A stretch of 64,000 bases of DNA. Source: Nematopogon swammerdamellus (taxonomy: Eukaryota; Arthropoda; Insecta; Lepidoptera; Adelidae). Shown here in pieces: positions 33,274 through 44,091 of this stretch (position 1 is the first letter of the stretch; each line of letters opens with the position of its first letter). The translations under genes were made by a program, and so were the position numbers. The stretch lies in contig OX336355.1 in assembly GCA_946902875.1 (NCBI GenBank), forward strand, positions 7,337,347 to 7,401,346, read 5' to 3'. The notes under the pieces are model-generated. The model ran no database searches, was not told the origin of the DNA, and saw only the letters and a list, made by a program, of their open reading frames with translations.

Positions 33274-33810
33274 TTTTTTTTTTATTGCTACCGAACTGGG
33301 TAGCTCTGTCCGAGGTCGCAACCTCAGGCGCAGCCAATTTCACCCCCGAGGAGGTGCCAGTCCGGCTTGGAGGTGGACTAATGTTGCTGGGGAAAGGCTA
33401 TTAACCCGCGATTTGAAGATCTGTGGATTGTAGGAGTGGGGGAAGGTATTTCCTGGGAGCCCGTTCCACACCTTTGCAGTGCGGCACAAGAACGATTTAG
33501 AGAATCGTGCAGTTCGAAGAACTCTTCTGTCGACTACAAACGGGTGTTCCGCGAGAGTATGGCGGGTTTGGCGAAGGCGAACAGGAGGAGGAGGGATAAG
33601 GGAAGCAAGTTCGTCAGAGCAGCGGCCATAGCAGTACCGATAAAACAGGCTCAATGACCCAACGATACGTCTGTGCTTTAGAGGTTGAAGGTCCTTTGTG
33701 AGTACGGAGTCACCAATGAGGCGAATGGCTCGTCGCTGAATAGAATCCAAGGCTCAAAGAAGGTACTCAGGGGAACCCTCCCAAAGATGACTGCAATATA
33801 AAGTTAAATT
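33274..33810 (-). pseudogene. CR1/jockey-type LINE C-terminal tail (family L3)
   Basis: A minus-strand frame at 33750-33340 reads LDSIQRRAIRLIGDSVLTKD, then LKHRRIVGSLSLFYRYCYG, and FSKSFLCRTAKVWNGLPGNT. This is the conserved region after the polymerase core in CR1/jockey-type reverse transcriptases. Upstream on the same strand YCSHLWEGSPEYLL is still readable but is cut off by a stop just before the LDSIQRRA block. The 3' end is the T-run at 33275-33288 (poly-A on the minus strand). It is a truncated, inactive insertion. Confidence 0.8.
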
Positions 33811-34203
33811 TAGTAAGCCTAACCGAATCGTTGACGAAGAAATTTATCTAAGCAAATCACTTTGGCCTGTACATTTATTTTAGTGTTATCTTTGAGCTTT
33901 TGAATATAACAATTTCGCGGGATTCAACGGCAAAGCTATAACTTCTCGCGGCGAAGCTTGAACTGAGAAATAATTTTGGAAATGTATACCAATTTAGTTG
34001 TGGCCGCTTCCCGCGCTAATACCCGAATACTTCTGCAAATGGCGTTTTTCTGTCGACACTGTGGGGGAACTGGAGGGAGATGTAATTTCCTTGAACGACC
34101 CTTGACCTTGACGAAGAATAAAGTTACATGAATGTGACGTGAATGTGCGTAGCGAAATTGTGTCGGTAAGATTTTGTGTCATACCGTGCAATTTCGTGTA
34201 CTG
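33811..34203. other. no gene seen
   Basis: Chance open frames only. The right part grades into repeat family C. Confidence 0.45.
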
Positions 34204-34528
34204 TGTGGATCCGGTACTTAAAAAGAATAACCCCACTGCATCTCTCCCTGTGCATGTCGTAAACCGCGGCTAAGGGATAAGGACAAGGTGCCGTACTAAA
34301 GGGCGGCAGGCTAGCCACCTCACCTTGCCATGGTCCTTCCACCGAGTTGTACAGCAGGTGGGTCTTCGTGCCTTACTTGTTGCTTGATAGTTATCTTGTC
34401 CTAATACATTGCTAAACTTGGTGGGCGGTGTTGTGCTGTAATTTACAAGAGTACTTGCAGCACAACACCGATTACTCTGCTTACCCCGATTGTCGGGTTA
34501 CGGCGTGTGGTATGTATGTGTGTACCGT
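34204..34528 (+). repeat. repeat family C copy 2
   Basis: The 5' part GTACTTAAAAAGAATAACCC, CACTGCATCTCTCCCTGTGC is the same module as the 5' end of SINE B. Then follow the C-specific blocks CAGCAGGTGGGTCTTCGTGC, TATCTTGTCCTAATACATTG, CCCCGATTGTCGGGTTACGG and TATGTATGTGTGTACC. It is about 85% similar by eye to 24981-25262. Confidence 0.7.
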
Positions 34529-35531
34529 GCATTTTCATTATGTTGTGTTACCTAATCGTATTTATCATGTATTATTATAAAACCTGAAAGCTATTCAAAA
34601 TACCAAATTACAGTTTAAGCATAAAATATAAAAGTAACAATTTCCAGTCTGAGGACATTTCGGTAAATGAATAATTAATGTCCTCGAATAAAAAAAATAC
34701 TTTCAATATCACACTTTACGCGCCGTCAGCTCAGTGAGAATTTACGCTTTATATTTCATCCAATCGTGCATTTAAAACCCTCTAAAGAACTGCCATCAGT
34801 CATATCATATATCACACATGTCAACCTGCGCTCTTAATATTTTACAATTCTACACAGCACGAACGTTCGGCGTAATTCGCCTAGTAAGGTCGAAATGCGC
34901 GCCGACGACGACGCCACCACCAAAATTACGACTCACAACTATAATGGCTGAAACGCGTTGAAATGTCCCAAGAGAAAACCCCTACAATAAAAAAAGTCCT
35001 TTCTCGCGACACGTCGCCCTCTGACGAGTGGACAGCGACCTCGCGGCTGGTGACGTCATCGCGTAAATATGAGGGTACTTTGAAAATCTCGGCGACGCGC
35101 TGAGTCGCCTCAGAAGTGGGACCAACATGGCGGCCGGGCTCTGATACACATCTGGGACCTTGTTACACGCGCGCTCGCTCGCCACGCTGACTGCTTTGTA
35201 AGTCGCGTATCATTCTAATGAGTGCGACAAGGTTCTCTACTGTTATATCCGACATACGTACAATATGCCACCGCTACTGAGAAACACGCCGCCGCCGCCG
35301 CCTATAATATGATTTTTTACGGAGTCACCTGTCACTCCTACGGTCGCGGCATCGTGAGTTAGGTGAGCTTGCTAATATGATAAATGTGGGATTTAGCACG
35401 TTATATAGAGCATACGGGTTTATTCTTTGTAAAAATTATCTATTACGTCTACGCACGCATATAAGTTTTGCACTCGGCCCGGCCGACCTCGCGCACTCGA
35501 CATCATATCATATAGGCACCGAAGTAATCCT
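34529..35531 (+). promoter_or_regulatory. candidate promoter / non-coding first exon (weak)
   Basis: Most of this stretch is non-genic. Between about 35030 and 35215 it is CG-rich and contains CAACATGGCGGCC (35123-35135), the YY1-type core-promoter motif. A potential 5' splice site GTAAGT is at 35198-35203. The ATG within the motif opens only a four-codon frame. A first non-coding exon of a downstream plus-strand gene such as Sap47 is possible but is inference only. Confidence 0.2.
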
Positions 35532-35750
35532 TACCTATAATAAAATCCAACGTCTGCTTTCTGTCTGAGTGTATGTCTGTCTGTCCGCTTATAACTCGAG
35601 AACCACTGAACCGATTTTAATAAAACAAAATTCTACGGATAGCTTGATTCTTCCCATCAACTATAGGCTACTTACTATCACGCTAAATGGCTTATGAGGT
35701 TAGCAGTGAAGTGAAATATGAGAGCGGGCGGAGCCGCGGGCACAGCTAGT
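35532..35750 (-). repeat. RTE/LINE-type 3' end, minus orientation
   Basis: Plus strand CTTACCTATAATAAAATCCA, CTGTCTGAGTGTATGTCTGT, ATAACTCGAGAACCACTGAA, and the end GGCGGAGCCGCGGGCACAGC TAGT. The complement CTAGCTGTGCCCGCGGCTCC parallels the family R start CTAGCTTTTGCCCGCGGCTT, so it is a distant relative. Confidence 0.55.
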
Positions 35751-36672
35751 TAGATATATGTTTCAAACCACGGATAAAGACGCATGGCCACCTACCGAAA
35801 CAACGTATATAAAAAAATTCTTACGCTCTTAGACATTTAGACTCTCTTAAACATTAGAAAGAAACTCGGTAAGAGTTGGGTAAACAATTACTTTTGTGGC
35901 GCCCACTGCCCTGAAGATGCGTGAAACTATTATCGAGATCTCCCGCTCGCTCAACTGACGACAACGCCTTAGCTGGGAAATCAGAAGAACATTTCATAAT
36001 ACAATCGACCAGGTAGGTACTCGAGGTGGCTGCTGCAGTTACTGGCTGTGCCGGGAGACCAATGGTGAAGTCGACAGAGCTAAAATCACCTATCCTCGCG
36101 AAACCACGCTCAGTTAGGTGCCATGCCAGCAGATTTGCGGACTGTTGCTAGGCTGTCTAGTCTGTTAATACGACGTTTGAAGACACCCAGGTTAAAGGAA
36201 TCGGGAAAGACACTCGCCGAAAGACATCGACTTCTTAGGCCGAATTAGAAAATGACGATAATAATATTATGTAGTAATTGTTTATTTATGTATTTATGTT
36301 AATTAAAGAATTCACAAAGTTAAAAAAAGTTTACGCTGGTTTTTTTTTCTACGGAAAAACACAGTAGTTTAGATGCAATGAAACCAATATTATTACCTAG
36401 GTACCTTACCTAATATGCCATTGGACTCAGCAGTGGACTCTACTAACATAGTCTACCCATTCCGCCCAAGCAATTCGGACAACATTTCGTAGGTAGCGAA
36501 ATGTCATTATCCCCTGGAAAAGGTCACTAATGGCTCTCTCCTCTAGACAACACAGACTCTACCTACATTATGTGCGTAGTCGTGCGTGGCCCGTGGCCGC
36601 TCCGCTCCGGTACATCTGCGGGAATTAACCTAGACTATCGGCGTCTCGTTGGTTCCCCGCTTGCTTTCAACG
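35751..36672. other. no gene seen
   Basis: No recognisable exon or repeat boundary. Open frames here are chance. Confidence 0.4.
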
Positions 36673-37511
36673 TAAAGCCAGCCACACACTTGGAGGAAAA
36701 ACTCACAGTTATTCCTCAACAGGCCGGCCTCTACGATATTCCGGAACGTGTGTAGCAGAAAACTGTCAGTTATTTTTGGCCTTGAGGCGGCCGGATGAAA
36801 ATACGAAAAAGCATTCGATCAACCGGTCGCCTCGAGGCCGCCGGAGCGTGTGTGCCAGCCGGGCCGGCCTTGAGGCCGCCTTCAGTTCGCTCAGAGGAGC
36901 TTCACAAGTTTCAGGAATAATATAACCAAGAGCTTGGGGAGATATGTATTATCGTTGAAAATTTTAGGTCTTCGTAGTTTCTTCCACTTGCAAGAAATAT
37001 TAAATGGCTTGCCTCATGCATGACAGTGTCTTTCTTTTGTATTAACGGAGCAACTAAGGACAGAAGCTTTAGATAAGTTGTTTCGTCCATTCTCAAATAG
37101 TTATGCCAATTAAATAGGGAACAATGTCAATTCCCTCAGCAAGTTCACATGTGAATAAATATGCCTTTTCTTAAGTCATTCTTTGCACCATAAGTCCCGT
37201 TTATTTCGTCTAATACACTTTTTTCTGGATCTCAGTATAACTACCAAGCTCAATATAGCTATGACGTCGTCATCGTTTGGGGGTGGACAGAGAAACGCTG
37301 CGTAGACCAAAGAGGATAAAATTACTGGCGTAGACAAGACCACCGCCAATCGCGAAGTGCGCGCGAGAATGATCAGCCTTGAGGCCTGCCTTGAGGCAGA
37401 ACTGACGGTTTATCCTCTAGGTGTGTGTGCTCCAGGTCCGTCCGGCCGCCTTGAGGCCTGACGCATGGAGGAATAACTGAGAGTTTTTCCTCCACGTGTG
37501 TGGCTGGTTTA
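36673..37511. mobile_element. 840-bp element with ~60-bp inverted ends
   Basis: The left end AAAGCCAGCCACACACTTGG AGGAAAAACTCACAGTTATT is complementary to the right end (AATAACTGAGAGTTTTTCCT, CCACGTGTGTGGCTGGTTT), with few mismatches over about 60 bp. Repeated GGCCTTGAGGC(C/G) blocks occur just inside both ends (36.78-36.88 and 37.38-37.46 kb). The middle (about 36.90-37.37 kb) is unrelated AT-rich DNA and may itself be inserted. No transposase frame was found. Confidence 0.7.
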
Positions 37512-37574
37512 AGATTATCTCAGTATGTACCTTCATCGAAACAATTCTATTTGACTCCTATCGCAACGTTCATA

Positions 37575-38170
37575 AACCCGACGATCTAGAATCACTGCTA
37601 CTCCACGGGGAGTATTCGGAGGAGCTGTTTAACGCGAGTTCGTCGTCCCATTTGCACTGGGCAGGAATAACATTCCTACACCCTGGACTTACCGCGAATG
37701 CGTGTGCCAATCGGTTCTGCAGAACCACAGAGGATCGAATACCGCGCGCCTCGCCTCCTAGAGACGCCCTGAGCGCGATTTCCCTAGAACGCCGTTGAAG
37801 CCTGTGGGCGTGGCCTATGACTTACATATGTGTGTTGTGCGTGTGCATTTGTTTTGTGCGTGTGGCTTACTTCCTCCTCCTTGTGTGTAGTGTCGAATGT
37901 CGATACTAACACACACACACACACACATATGAAGCGCTAGCAGCTACGCCAGTGCGTACGGTTATTGGGTTTCAAATATTATTATGACTTTCGCCTCTAG
38001 GAGGCGCGGCGCGCGGTATTCGATGCTCTGTGTGCAGAACTGTATCTACAGAATCGGTAATCTCTGGAACGTTCTCCCTGGCCATATATTTCTTCCCAAG
38101 TGCAGTCTCGGGTCCTTCAAGATGGACGTGGATATTAGGATGTTATGGGTGGCTCGGCGCCACATGTCGC
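37575..38170 (+). pseudogene. LINE tail (family L2) split by a MITE
   Basis: A decayed L2-type C-terminal tail. 37590-37725 encodes EYSEELFNAS...HLHWAGI and NRFCRT. 38040-38125 encodes YRIGNLWNVLPGHIFLPKCS LGSFK. The halves are separated by the inverted-repeat element at 37736-38022. The same join point (TGCAGAAC) is visible on both sides. Confidence 0.6.
37736..38022. mobile_element. MITE with ~30-bp inverted ends inside a LINE tail
   Basis: The left end CGAATACCGCGCGCCTCGCC TCCTAGAGACG is complementary to the right end CGCCTCTAGGAGGCGCGGCG CGCGGTATTCG with two or three mismatches. The interior is non-coding with an (AC)n run at 37908-37926. No sure target duplication was found. Confidence 0.7.
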
Positions 38171-38292
38171 GCTTTCTATAAAAGAAATCAATCTCTGCCC
38201 AGTGCGCGTTGTACGGAGGCGGAAAGGGGACGACGCGACGGCAGCGGGATCGCGAAGACAAATCCTCAGAGGACTGTTCCCTACCTTTCTTC

Positions 38293-38450
38293 ACGTCCAA
38301 TGGCTGAGGTCGGCGGTTCAATTTAACACTGATTTATGAGAATCATAGACATTGGACGTAAGCTTAGCTTAAGTTAGCTTAAGCTTACGTCCAAAGACTG
38401 AGGTCGGGGGTTAAATTTTACACTGCTTTATGAGAATGTTAGACGTTGTG
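38293..38450. repeat. ~96-bp direct duplication with central palindrome
   Basis: The block GTCCAATGGCTGAGGTCGG, GGTTCAATTTAACACTG and TTTATGAGAAT at 38293-38345 recurs at 38389-38440 (GTCCAAAGACTGAGGTCGG). Between them lies the near-perfect palindrome GGACGTAAGCTTAGCTTAAG and its continuation to GCTTACGTCC (38355-38391). Confidence 0.65.
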
Positions 38451-39029
38451 GAAACGTTGTAGAAACGTGTGAACTACTAAACGTCAGGTAAAACGCCACG
38501 CCTTTCTAGAATTCGCTGTTTTAATCCTTTGAAAGGTTCTTAATACCAGCCTCGTTGGTGTGTGAAATCGGTGAAGTATTTCTCCACCTTTTCCACAAGT
38601 CTGCGTCTCTTTGAGACACGAGATCTCTCTATTTTGTGCCTGTGTATATGTGTGTACGTGAAATGCCTGTGTTGGAGCGATACGGCGCGGCGGAGCTGAA
38701 ATTCTTCTCGCTTCTCGGAAACAATTATACAGACCTAGTGGCTGGATATTATTTCAGCTCACGAAACAACTTTGTACGTGTCCCGTCGCCCTGCGAGTTG
38801 ATTGGTGGCAGGAATTTCGAAGACATTGTTGGGGCTCATGCGGTGGAAGTTTACGAAGTGCTTTTGTATCATGGCGAACGATATTTCCTGTGCGCAATAT
38901 CACAAATATCGAGCAAGTTCTCATTCTGAGAGTCGAAGGCATAAGTTTAATAGCTTAGGTCTTTACGCGGAAGACTAATTTTCAAACGACTTCCAAAAAC
39001 TCACAACTCTTCCTTTTTTAGCTTCTCCG
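38451..39029. other. no gene seen
   Basis: An open frame at 38636-38929 has no recognisable domain, and no convincing splice sites bound it. Confidence 0.4.
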
Positions 39030-39215
39030 TAGTCGGGTAAAAAAGAGGAGGTTCTCAAATTAGTCTGTATGTTTTTTTTTGTGTGTGTTACTCGATTTCT
39101 CCGCCAATTCTCAACCGATTTTGATGATTATTTTTTTCATGAGTAGGGTATAATCTCTTAGGTGGTCCTTTCATAAATTTTCCCTTAAGGGTGGGAAATT
39201 AAGGGATGAACACTT
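39030..39215 (+). repeat. GGAGGTTCTCAA repeat, copy 2
   Basis: AGTCGGGTAAAAAAGAGGAG, GTTCTCAAATTAGTCTGTAT, TTACTCGATTTCTCCGCCAA, CAACCGATTTTGATGATTA. It is collinear with 20899-21075. Confidence 0.6.
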
Positions 39216-39299
39216 TTACAATAAGAAATTTTTCAATCGCTTATTTCCGGTCAACCTGTTTTAATATTATGTGATATTACTAAAAATAGTGAAATAAAA

Positions 39300-39510
39300 A
39301 AACTGTTTAAAAAAAACATTAAACCGACTTCAAACCCTAAAAAGTATTAAAAAATAGTTTGATATTGAGTAGAAGGCGGTACAAAAGCACACCTGAAAAT
39401 TTATAGATATAGCCTTTTGTGCTTTTGTACCGCCTTCTACACTCAAGATCAAACTATTATTTAATACTTTTTAGGGTTTGAAGTCGGTTCAATGTTTTTT
39501 TAAACAGTTT
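39300..39510. mobile_element. 211-bp palindromic MITE
   Basis: Left arm AAACTGTTTAAAAAAAACAT, TAAACCGACTTCAAACCCTA, AAAAGTATTAAA and AGAAGGCGGTACAAAAGCAC. The right arm is the complement with few differences (arms about 90 bp, loop about 30 bp). It is fully non-coding. Confidence 0.8.
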
Positions 39511-39984
39511 TTTTTATTTTACTTTATTAAGTTCAGCCCTTCATCTCAGCCCTGCAGAAAACGTAATAATTGTCACCACTAATGAAAATTGTCATCGCTA
39601 ATGGAACTGCCATCTTCAAATGCTGAAATCTGATTGGTGGACCGATATGGCGGCTTTGCGTCTCGTCCAATCGCAGGCCAAGTTGACTGAAGTGCTGATC
39701 GAGTGCCGCTCTTGAAAATCAAATCTGGAACGTACACTTCGACTTAGGAGATGCTTGATTTATGTCGTTTGCTTTGCATTTGTTTTTCACAGCGTTAGCC
39801 CTAACTTTGATTACTTTAAATGTTTTTTTTTTCTGAATAAGTGTTCATTTGGCTGGATAGTATGGCTAACATATAGCCAACGCTAGTGCTGGTATTAGGG
39901 CAAAGGATTTGCCTATATTTTTGTTTTCTGTTGCGAAATTTATAAGGAGCAAGCTTCATACTTTTGTAGTTAAAATGTTAGAGA
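39511..39984. other. no gene seen
   Basis: Around 39630-39690 ATTGG and CCAAT boxes flank GATATGGCGGC, a loosely promoter-like cluster with no exon attached. The rest is featureless. Confidence 0.35.
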
Positions 39985-40150
39985 TCATTCGTTAGATGGC
40001 GCTCTTCCACATATTATGATAATTGTATGAAGATACCTCCTTAATTTTATTCTTTTTGCTTGGCATGTGTTGGCATATCCGCCATAATAACATGAATACT
40101 ATGAAAATGTCTGTGTAATAAGCTTCCGTATGGATACGGAACCCTAAAAA
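39985..40150 (+). repeat. CCGGCCAAGTGCGAG-family repeat, 3' part
   Basis: GTTAGATGGCGCTCTTCCAC, TATCCGCCATAATAACATG, AATAAGCTTCCGTATGGATA, CGGAACCCTAAAAA. The simple-sequence tract is deleted in this copy. Confidence 0.65.
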
Positions 40151-40244
40151 CGTTGCCGAGTCGATGGAACGCACTCTTGTGACAGTGTTTGTGCGAAAGT
40201 TTAGCTATCCTAGTATGGACGTCGATGCGTGTACGAGTATTGCT

Positions 40245-40511
40245 AGAGAGCGTTCCAACTAAAAGTTCCCTTCATCGTTATGTTGGCTCCACTGTCAGTG
40301 TCACTGTCAGTGCTTAAATTCGTGTTGCCAGATTGTGAAGATTATTATTACCTAATAATGTAATCGGTATTTAATTTACCGTATAATAAATACGGTAAAT
40401 ACCGATAATTACGGGTAAATCTGTACACATAGCAACCCTCAACGCTGTTTTGACAGATAGACAGTGGAGCCAACATAACGGCGAAGGGAACTTTTAGTTG
40501 AAACGCTCTCT
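40245..40511. mobile_element. MITE with AGAGCGTTCCAACTAAAAG termini
   Basis: The left end AGAGAGCGTTCCAACTAAAA GTTCCCTTC and TTATGTTGGCTCCACTGTC is complementary to the right end GACAGTGGAGCCAACATAAC, then GAAGGGAACTTTTAGTTG, CGCTCTCT. The inverted repeats are about 50 bp. CTAG borders both sides and could be target duplication or part of the repeat. A one-ended relative is in the Sap47 intron at 54436-54545. Confidence 0.8.
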
Positions 40512-40514
40512 AGC

Positions 40515-41607
40515 TGAATTGGTTTGAGCGCCATTTTCCGATCCTGCGCCTCCTCGATCGCGAACCCGAATAAAAGGTGGGTGTAAAAGGGGTGGGATAT
40601 TGGATTTGAAGCTCATTCGTGTGTCATTCGCTTGAACGAGGCCCCGCGGAGTGCGTCTCCTACGGAATTTAGCTGAGTGCTTCTTTGAGCTACTCTTTAT
40701 ATACTAACTCGGAGAATAACCATTCTTCACGGGCACTGTTTGTCGGCCTAAAGGGTACAATAACTTGTATTTTTTAGGTAAGTATAAACGAAAATTGTAT
40801 GTAAGTTGAGATCCCGCATCGAATAACCGATGTAGGCTATGTCTCGTTATCCCGCGCAAATTGGGTTAACATACTGCAAAGATTACCAACTTCTTTATAT
40901 GTACTTATTTTTCTTTTATACAAGATGTGTTATGTTATACATACCTACATAGAACATTTATATAACATACATAATGATATTTTTGCAATAAAAAAAAATC
41001 CATAATCTATAAAAAATCCTTGTAGGTAACCGTGGTTTCGTAAAAAGAAGAATAATTCCACCATCGAAACTGGTTACGTGCAAGGAAAAATAATTCCTTC
41101 ATCGAAACCAGTTACGAAACTCCGATTACGTAGGCGGCCGATACGATTTTCGTGACATTCGTATGTCCGCGCGTCAAGATATACTAAATATATCTTATCT
41201 TAGGGCATATTTCACAATATCGCTCACCATAAAAAATTCGAACCATCACACACGACGAAAATAATATATATTTGGTCTTACAGTATTTATATCGATATCG
41301 AAAGATACCAGACTATATGAAAACATATCATAAATACGTGTGGCACCTAGGCAGACTGTTAAGAGAACATAGATTTAATGTTATCTATGTTAGCTGTGTG
41401 TGATTCATGAAGATACTATGTAACATTACATCTTAGGGCGTCTTAATATGCAATATTATAATATGTTCATCGTGTGTGGTGGCGCGCTTTATGCATCTTA
41501 TACACGCCCAACTACAGCCTTCTCTGTTACTATTCGTGTTCAATATGCCTTCTCTCTGACTTACAGGTTCGACACTCTCCCGGTAATGAGAGTATAGTAT
41601 AATGGTA
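40515..41607 (+). promoter_or_regulatory. candidate 5' exon with strong donor (weak)
   Basis: Within a mostly non-genic stretch, 40540-40777 is GC-richer and ends TTTTTTAG followed by GTAAGTATA at 40778, a near-ideal 5' splice site. Upstream, TTTATATA lies near 40696. No long open frame crosses it, so if real it would be an untranslated first exon on the plus strand. 40.78-41.60 kb is AT-rich without features. Confidence 0.2.
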
Positions 41608-41917
41608 GTTATACACGGTGTTGCAATTATTGCCCCCGTAATATTTTTAACTGTTATCAGGGGGTAGTTCTATATGTGAAAATAAATAACTTAGGCGGCG
41701 AAATTTTTTTTAAACAAAAATTAAATTTGTTTTTAAACATAAATAAAATTTGATTTTTTCCATACAAAATGTAATACCTATTCTCAAAATGTAAGGAGAA
41801 AATAATTTTTTTTTCTTCAAATTAAAAAGTCGTATAACAAAAGTTGTTCGGTTTCATGTACAGAATAACCCCCTATCGGGTTTAACGGTTGGGATTGCAA
41901 CACCGTGTATGTATAAC
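41608..41917. mobile_element. 310-bp MITE with GTTATACACGGTGTTGCAA termini
   Basis: The left end GTTATACACGGTGTTGCAAT pairs with the right end ATTGCAACACCGTGTATGTATAAC. Inside, ATCAGGGGGTAGTTCTATAT pairs with ACAGAATAACCCCCTAT. It is non-coding. The ends resemble an abundant lepidopteran MITE type, but I do not assign a superfamily. Confidence 0.75.
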
Positions 41918-43654
41918 GCTCTGTTGTGTTGGAGGTTCCCGCTCGATTACTCACGATGGAGTTACGTCACAGAATAGAAAAGAGTGTTACGTCCCTTCTA
42001 TTGGAACAAGTGCGCATTTTTAGCTATTTATCGCGCTGTTGAGTTCGAAACTGAAAAATGTATATTCGCTTTGTGTATTATACGCAGTTGACATTGACAG
42101 TGATAAAATAATACACAAATGTGTAATTATTTTTAACACTGTCAATTTTACGCCAAGCATTTACATAGGAGGAAACTTAGAATGTTTTAAGATTGTCCGA
42201 GAGAAAATATTATATAAATTCAAGAAAAAACGCTCGAACTTGACGAGGGCACTCGTGTACCCCCAGCTACTACAGTGCTTATTAATCTTAACATTAACAA
42301 TAATGAATCATAACCATTCATCAATAATTAAGAGTGAAAGAGGCGGCAGAGGTGTGTCAGGATCTCGGCATGTGGAGATCCGTTGTCTCTGTCTACCCCA
42401 CTGGGAAAAAGGCGTGACGCTATGTATGTATGTATTAAATATTATTTTTCATTTAAGCAGTTCATTTTATTGATTAGCGTCTCGGTGTGTATACTTACCC
42501 TTTCGCGATCGCGACTGTGACGATGACTAATGAAGTCAATCGAAAAGTCATTTTGCGTGTTAGCACGGGTGGAGCGGGCGGCGGCGCAGGGGGGCGGCGC
42601 GGGTAGGTGAGAGCTCCGTCGCCGAAATACTCATTAGCATTTAAAAGAGTTTCGTCTCCCTCGGCTAATTGGATTTCCTCCAGTCATTTGTTATCATAAT
42701 AAAATCTTCTCTTACTCAGACATTAACGAGGAAACTTGTCCGTGCACAGTTCCGTCTAAAAGTAAAATACATATATGAAACCTTGTCATACTAACTAGCT
42801 TATGAGTTATGTATGACCTTCCATTAACACTCGGCGCAGCGAAAGCGCGCGCGTGTATTCGTATCTCTGCTTTTAAAGCCGGAATTATGCTAATTAGGCC
42901 GGCTCCATGTTGGAAAAAACGGGCGCCACGTAAAGTCTACATTCTTTGGAGACTAGGTGAAAATATAATATTGGCAACACAGAACAGGGATCGGCGGCCG
43001 TCTTCCTGCGACTTCCGTACTCTGTGGTTGGCAACCATTTGCATTGCCAGGTAGAGTTTGGCTGCAGCTTTCGCTTGATATAAGCGAAATTCAGATAAGA
43101 TCAGAAAATAAATTTACAATTTCTGTAAATTGTTGAACTATCTATTCTGTTAAATAGTCAGAATTGAACAACTGTTAACCTTTCAATTTAACACGATAAC
43201 ACGAAGCCAGTCTACGTTTTAAAAATATTAAAATGTGTAACCTTTTCATGCGAAACATATTTGTAGAGTCCACAAGTAATATTATCTAACTTAATTCGCC
43301 TTAGACGAAATCAAATTGGCATTGGCTCTTTTCCCGAAGTCATGAAGTTGAAAATTAATTAACTTTTCATAAATTTGATGACGCATCTCTGAAACGATAC
43401 CCCCTCGCCTTGTGGTCTCGTCCAAACTCACTTTGTCATCTTTCGAAACTTTTAAGGAAATTGTGTTAGTTTTTATTTTAACATACACTATAGTAAAGTT
43501 AAACCGTCCTGAGCCTTCTAGTCATAAATCATTCCGACCAGTTCCCGTTGAAGATAATGGATCTGAGGCATAAAACTAGTTGTCTGTTTTAGTGACGTTT
43601 ATTGCGTCAAGGGCCAAGAAGAAATAATTTTAGTATATACCGGACCAATTGCCA
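41918..43654. other. no gene seen
   Basis: The open frames at 42039-42473 (AT-rich) and 42809-43054 (CG-rich) have no recognisable domain or splice context. 42540-42620 is a short very GC-rich patch (GCGGGCGGCGGCGCAGGGGG). No host exon is supported. Confidence 0.4.
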
Positions 43655-43778
43655 GTATATGCGACCAAAGGGAAGCACTGACATGACACCTAGCACACCA
43701 AGATGTGATGGGCTTATATCACGGGTGCTAGTGCTGTAGGCGATGTAGCTAAGCTCACCGTGTTAGTTTCTATAAAAA
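43655..43778 (+). repeat. diverged SINE family B tail
   Basis: GCGACCAAAGGGAAGCACTG, ACATGACACCTAGCACACCA, GATGGGCTTATATCACGGGT and GTTAGTTTCTATAAAAATT match the tail half of SINE B with many substitutions. An older copy. Confidence 0.6.
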
Positions 43779-44091
43779 TTAAGTGCTTTACATATACAGT
43801 GTGTTCGGCACATCGACCGATTTTTTTAGGTATGTGGGGTCATTTGCAACGTTTTGACTCATGATTCCTTTTGTCAGATGTCACGGGGTATCGAGATACG
43901 ATTTTTTTCTTTATTTTTGAAAAATACCAAAATCCCAGCTTTAAACCTTTGTAACTTTTTTGTTTATGATTGTATCAGCACGAAATAAAGTTTATTGAAA
44001 TTTACGATGACGTATCCTTGTTCTGGAAAAAATATTATTTGATGAAGTTAATACCATAAAAAGGTCTTGACGAACGAGTAAAAATATGTCC
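43779..44091. other. no gene seen
   Basis: AT-rich flank of the inverted-repeat element. Nothing recognisable. Confidence 0.45.

Noticed and set aside
42039..42473. 144-codon frame
   Set aside because: AT-rich codons with no domain, no splice context and no family resemblance.
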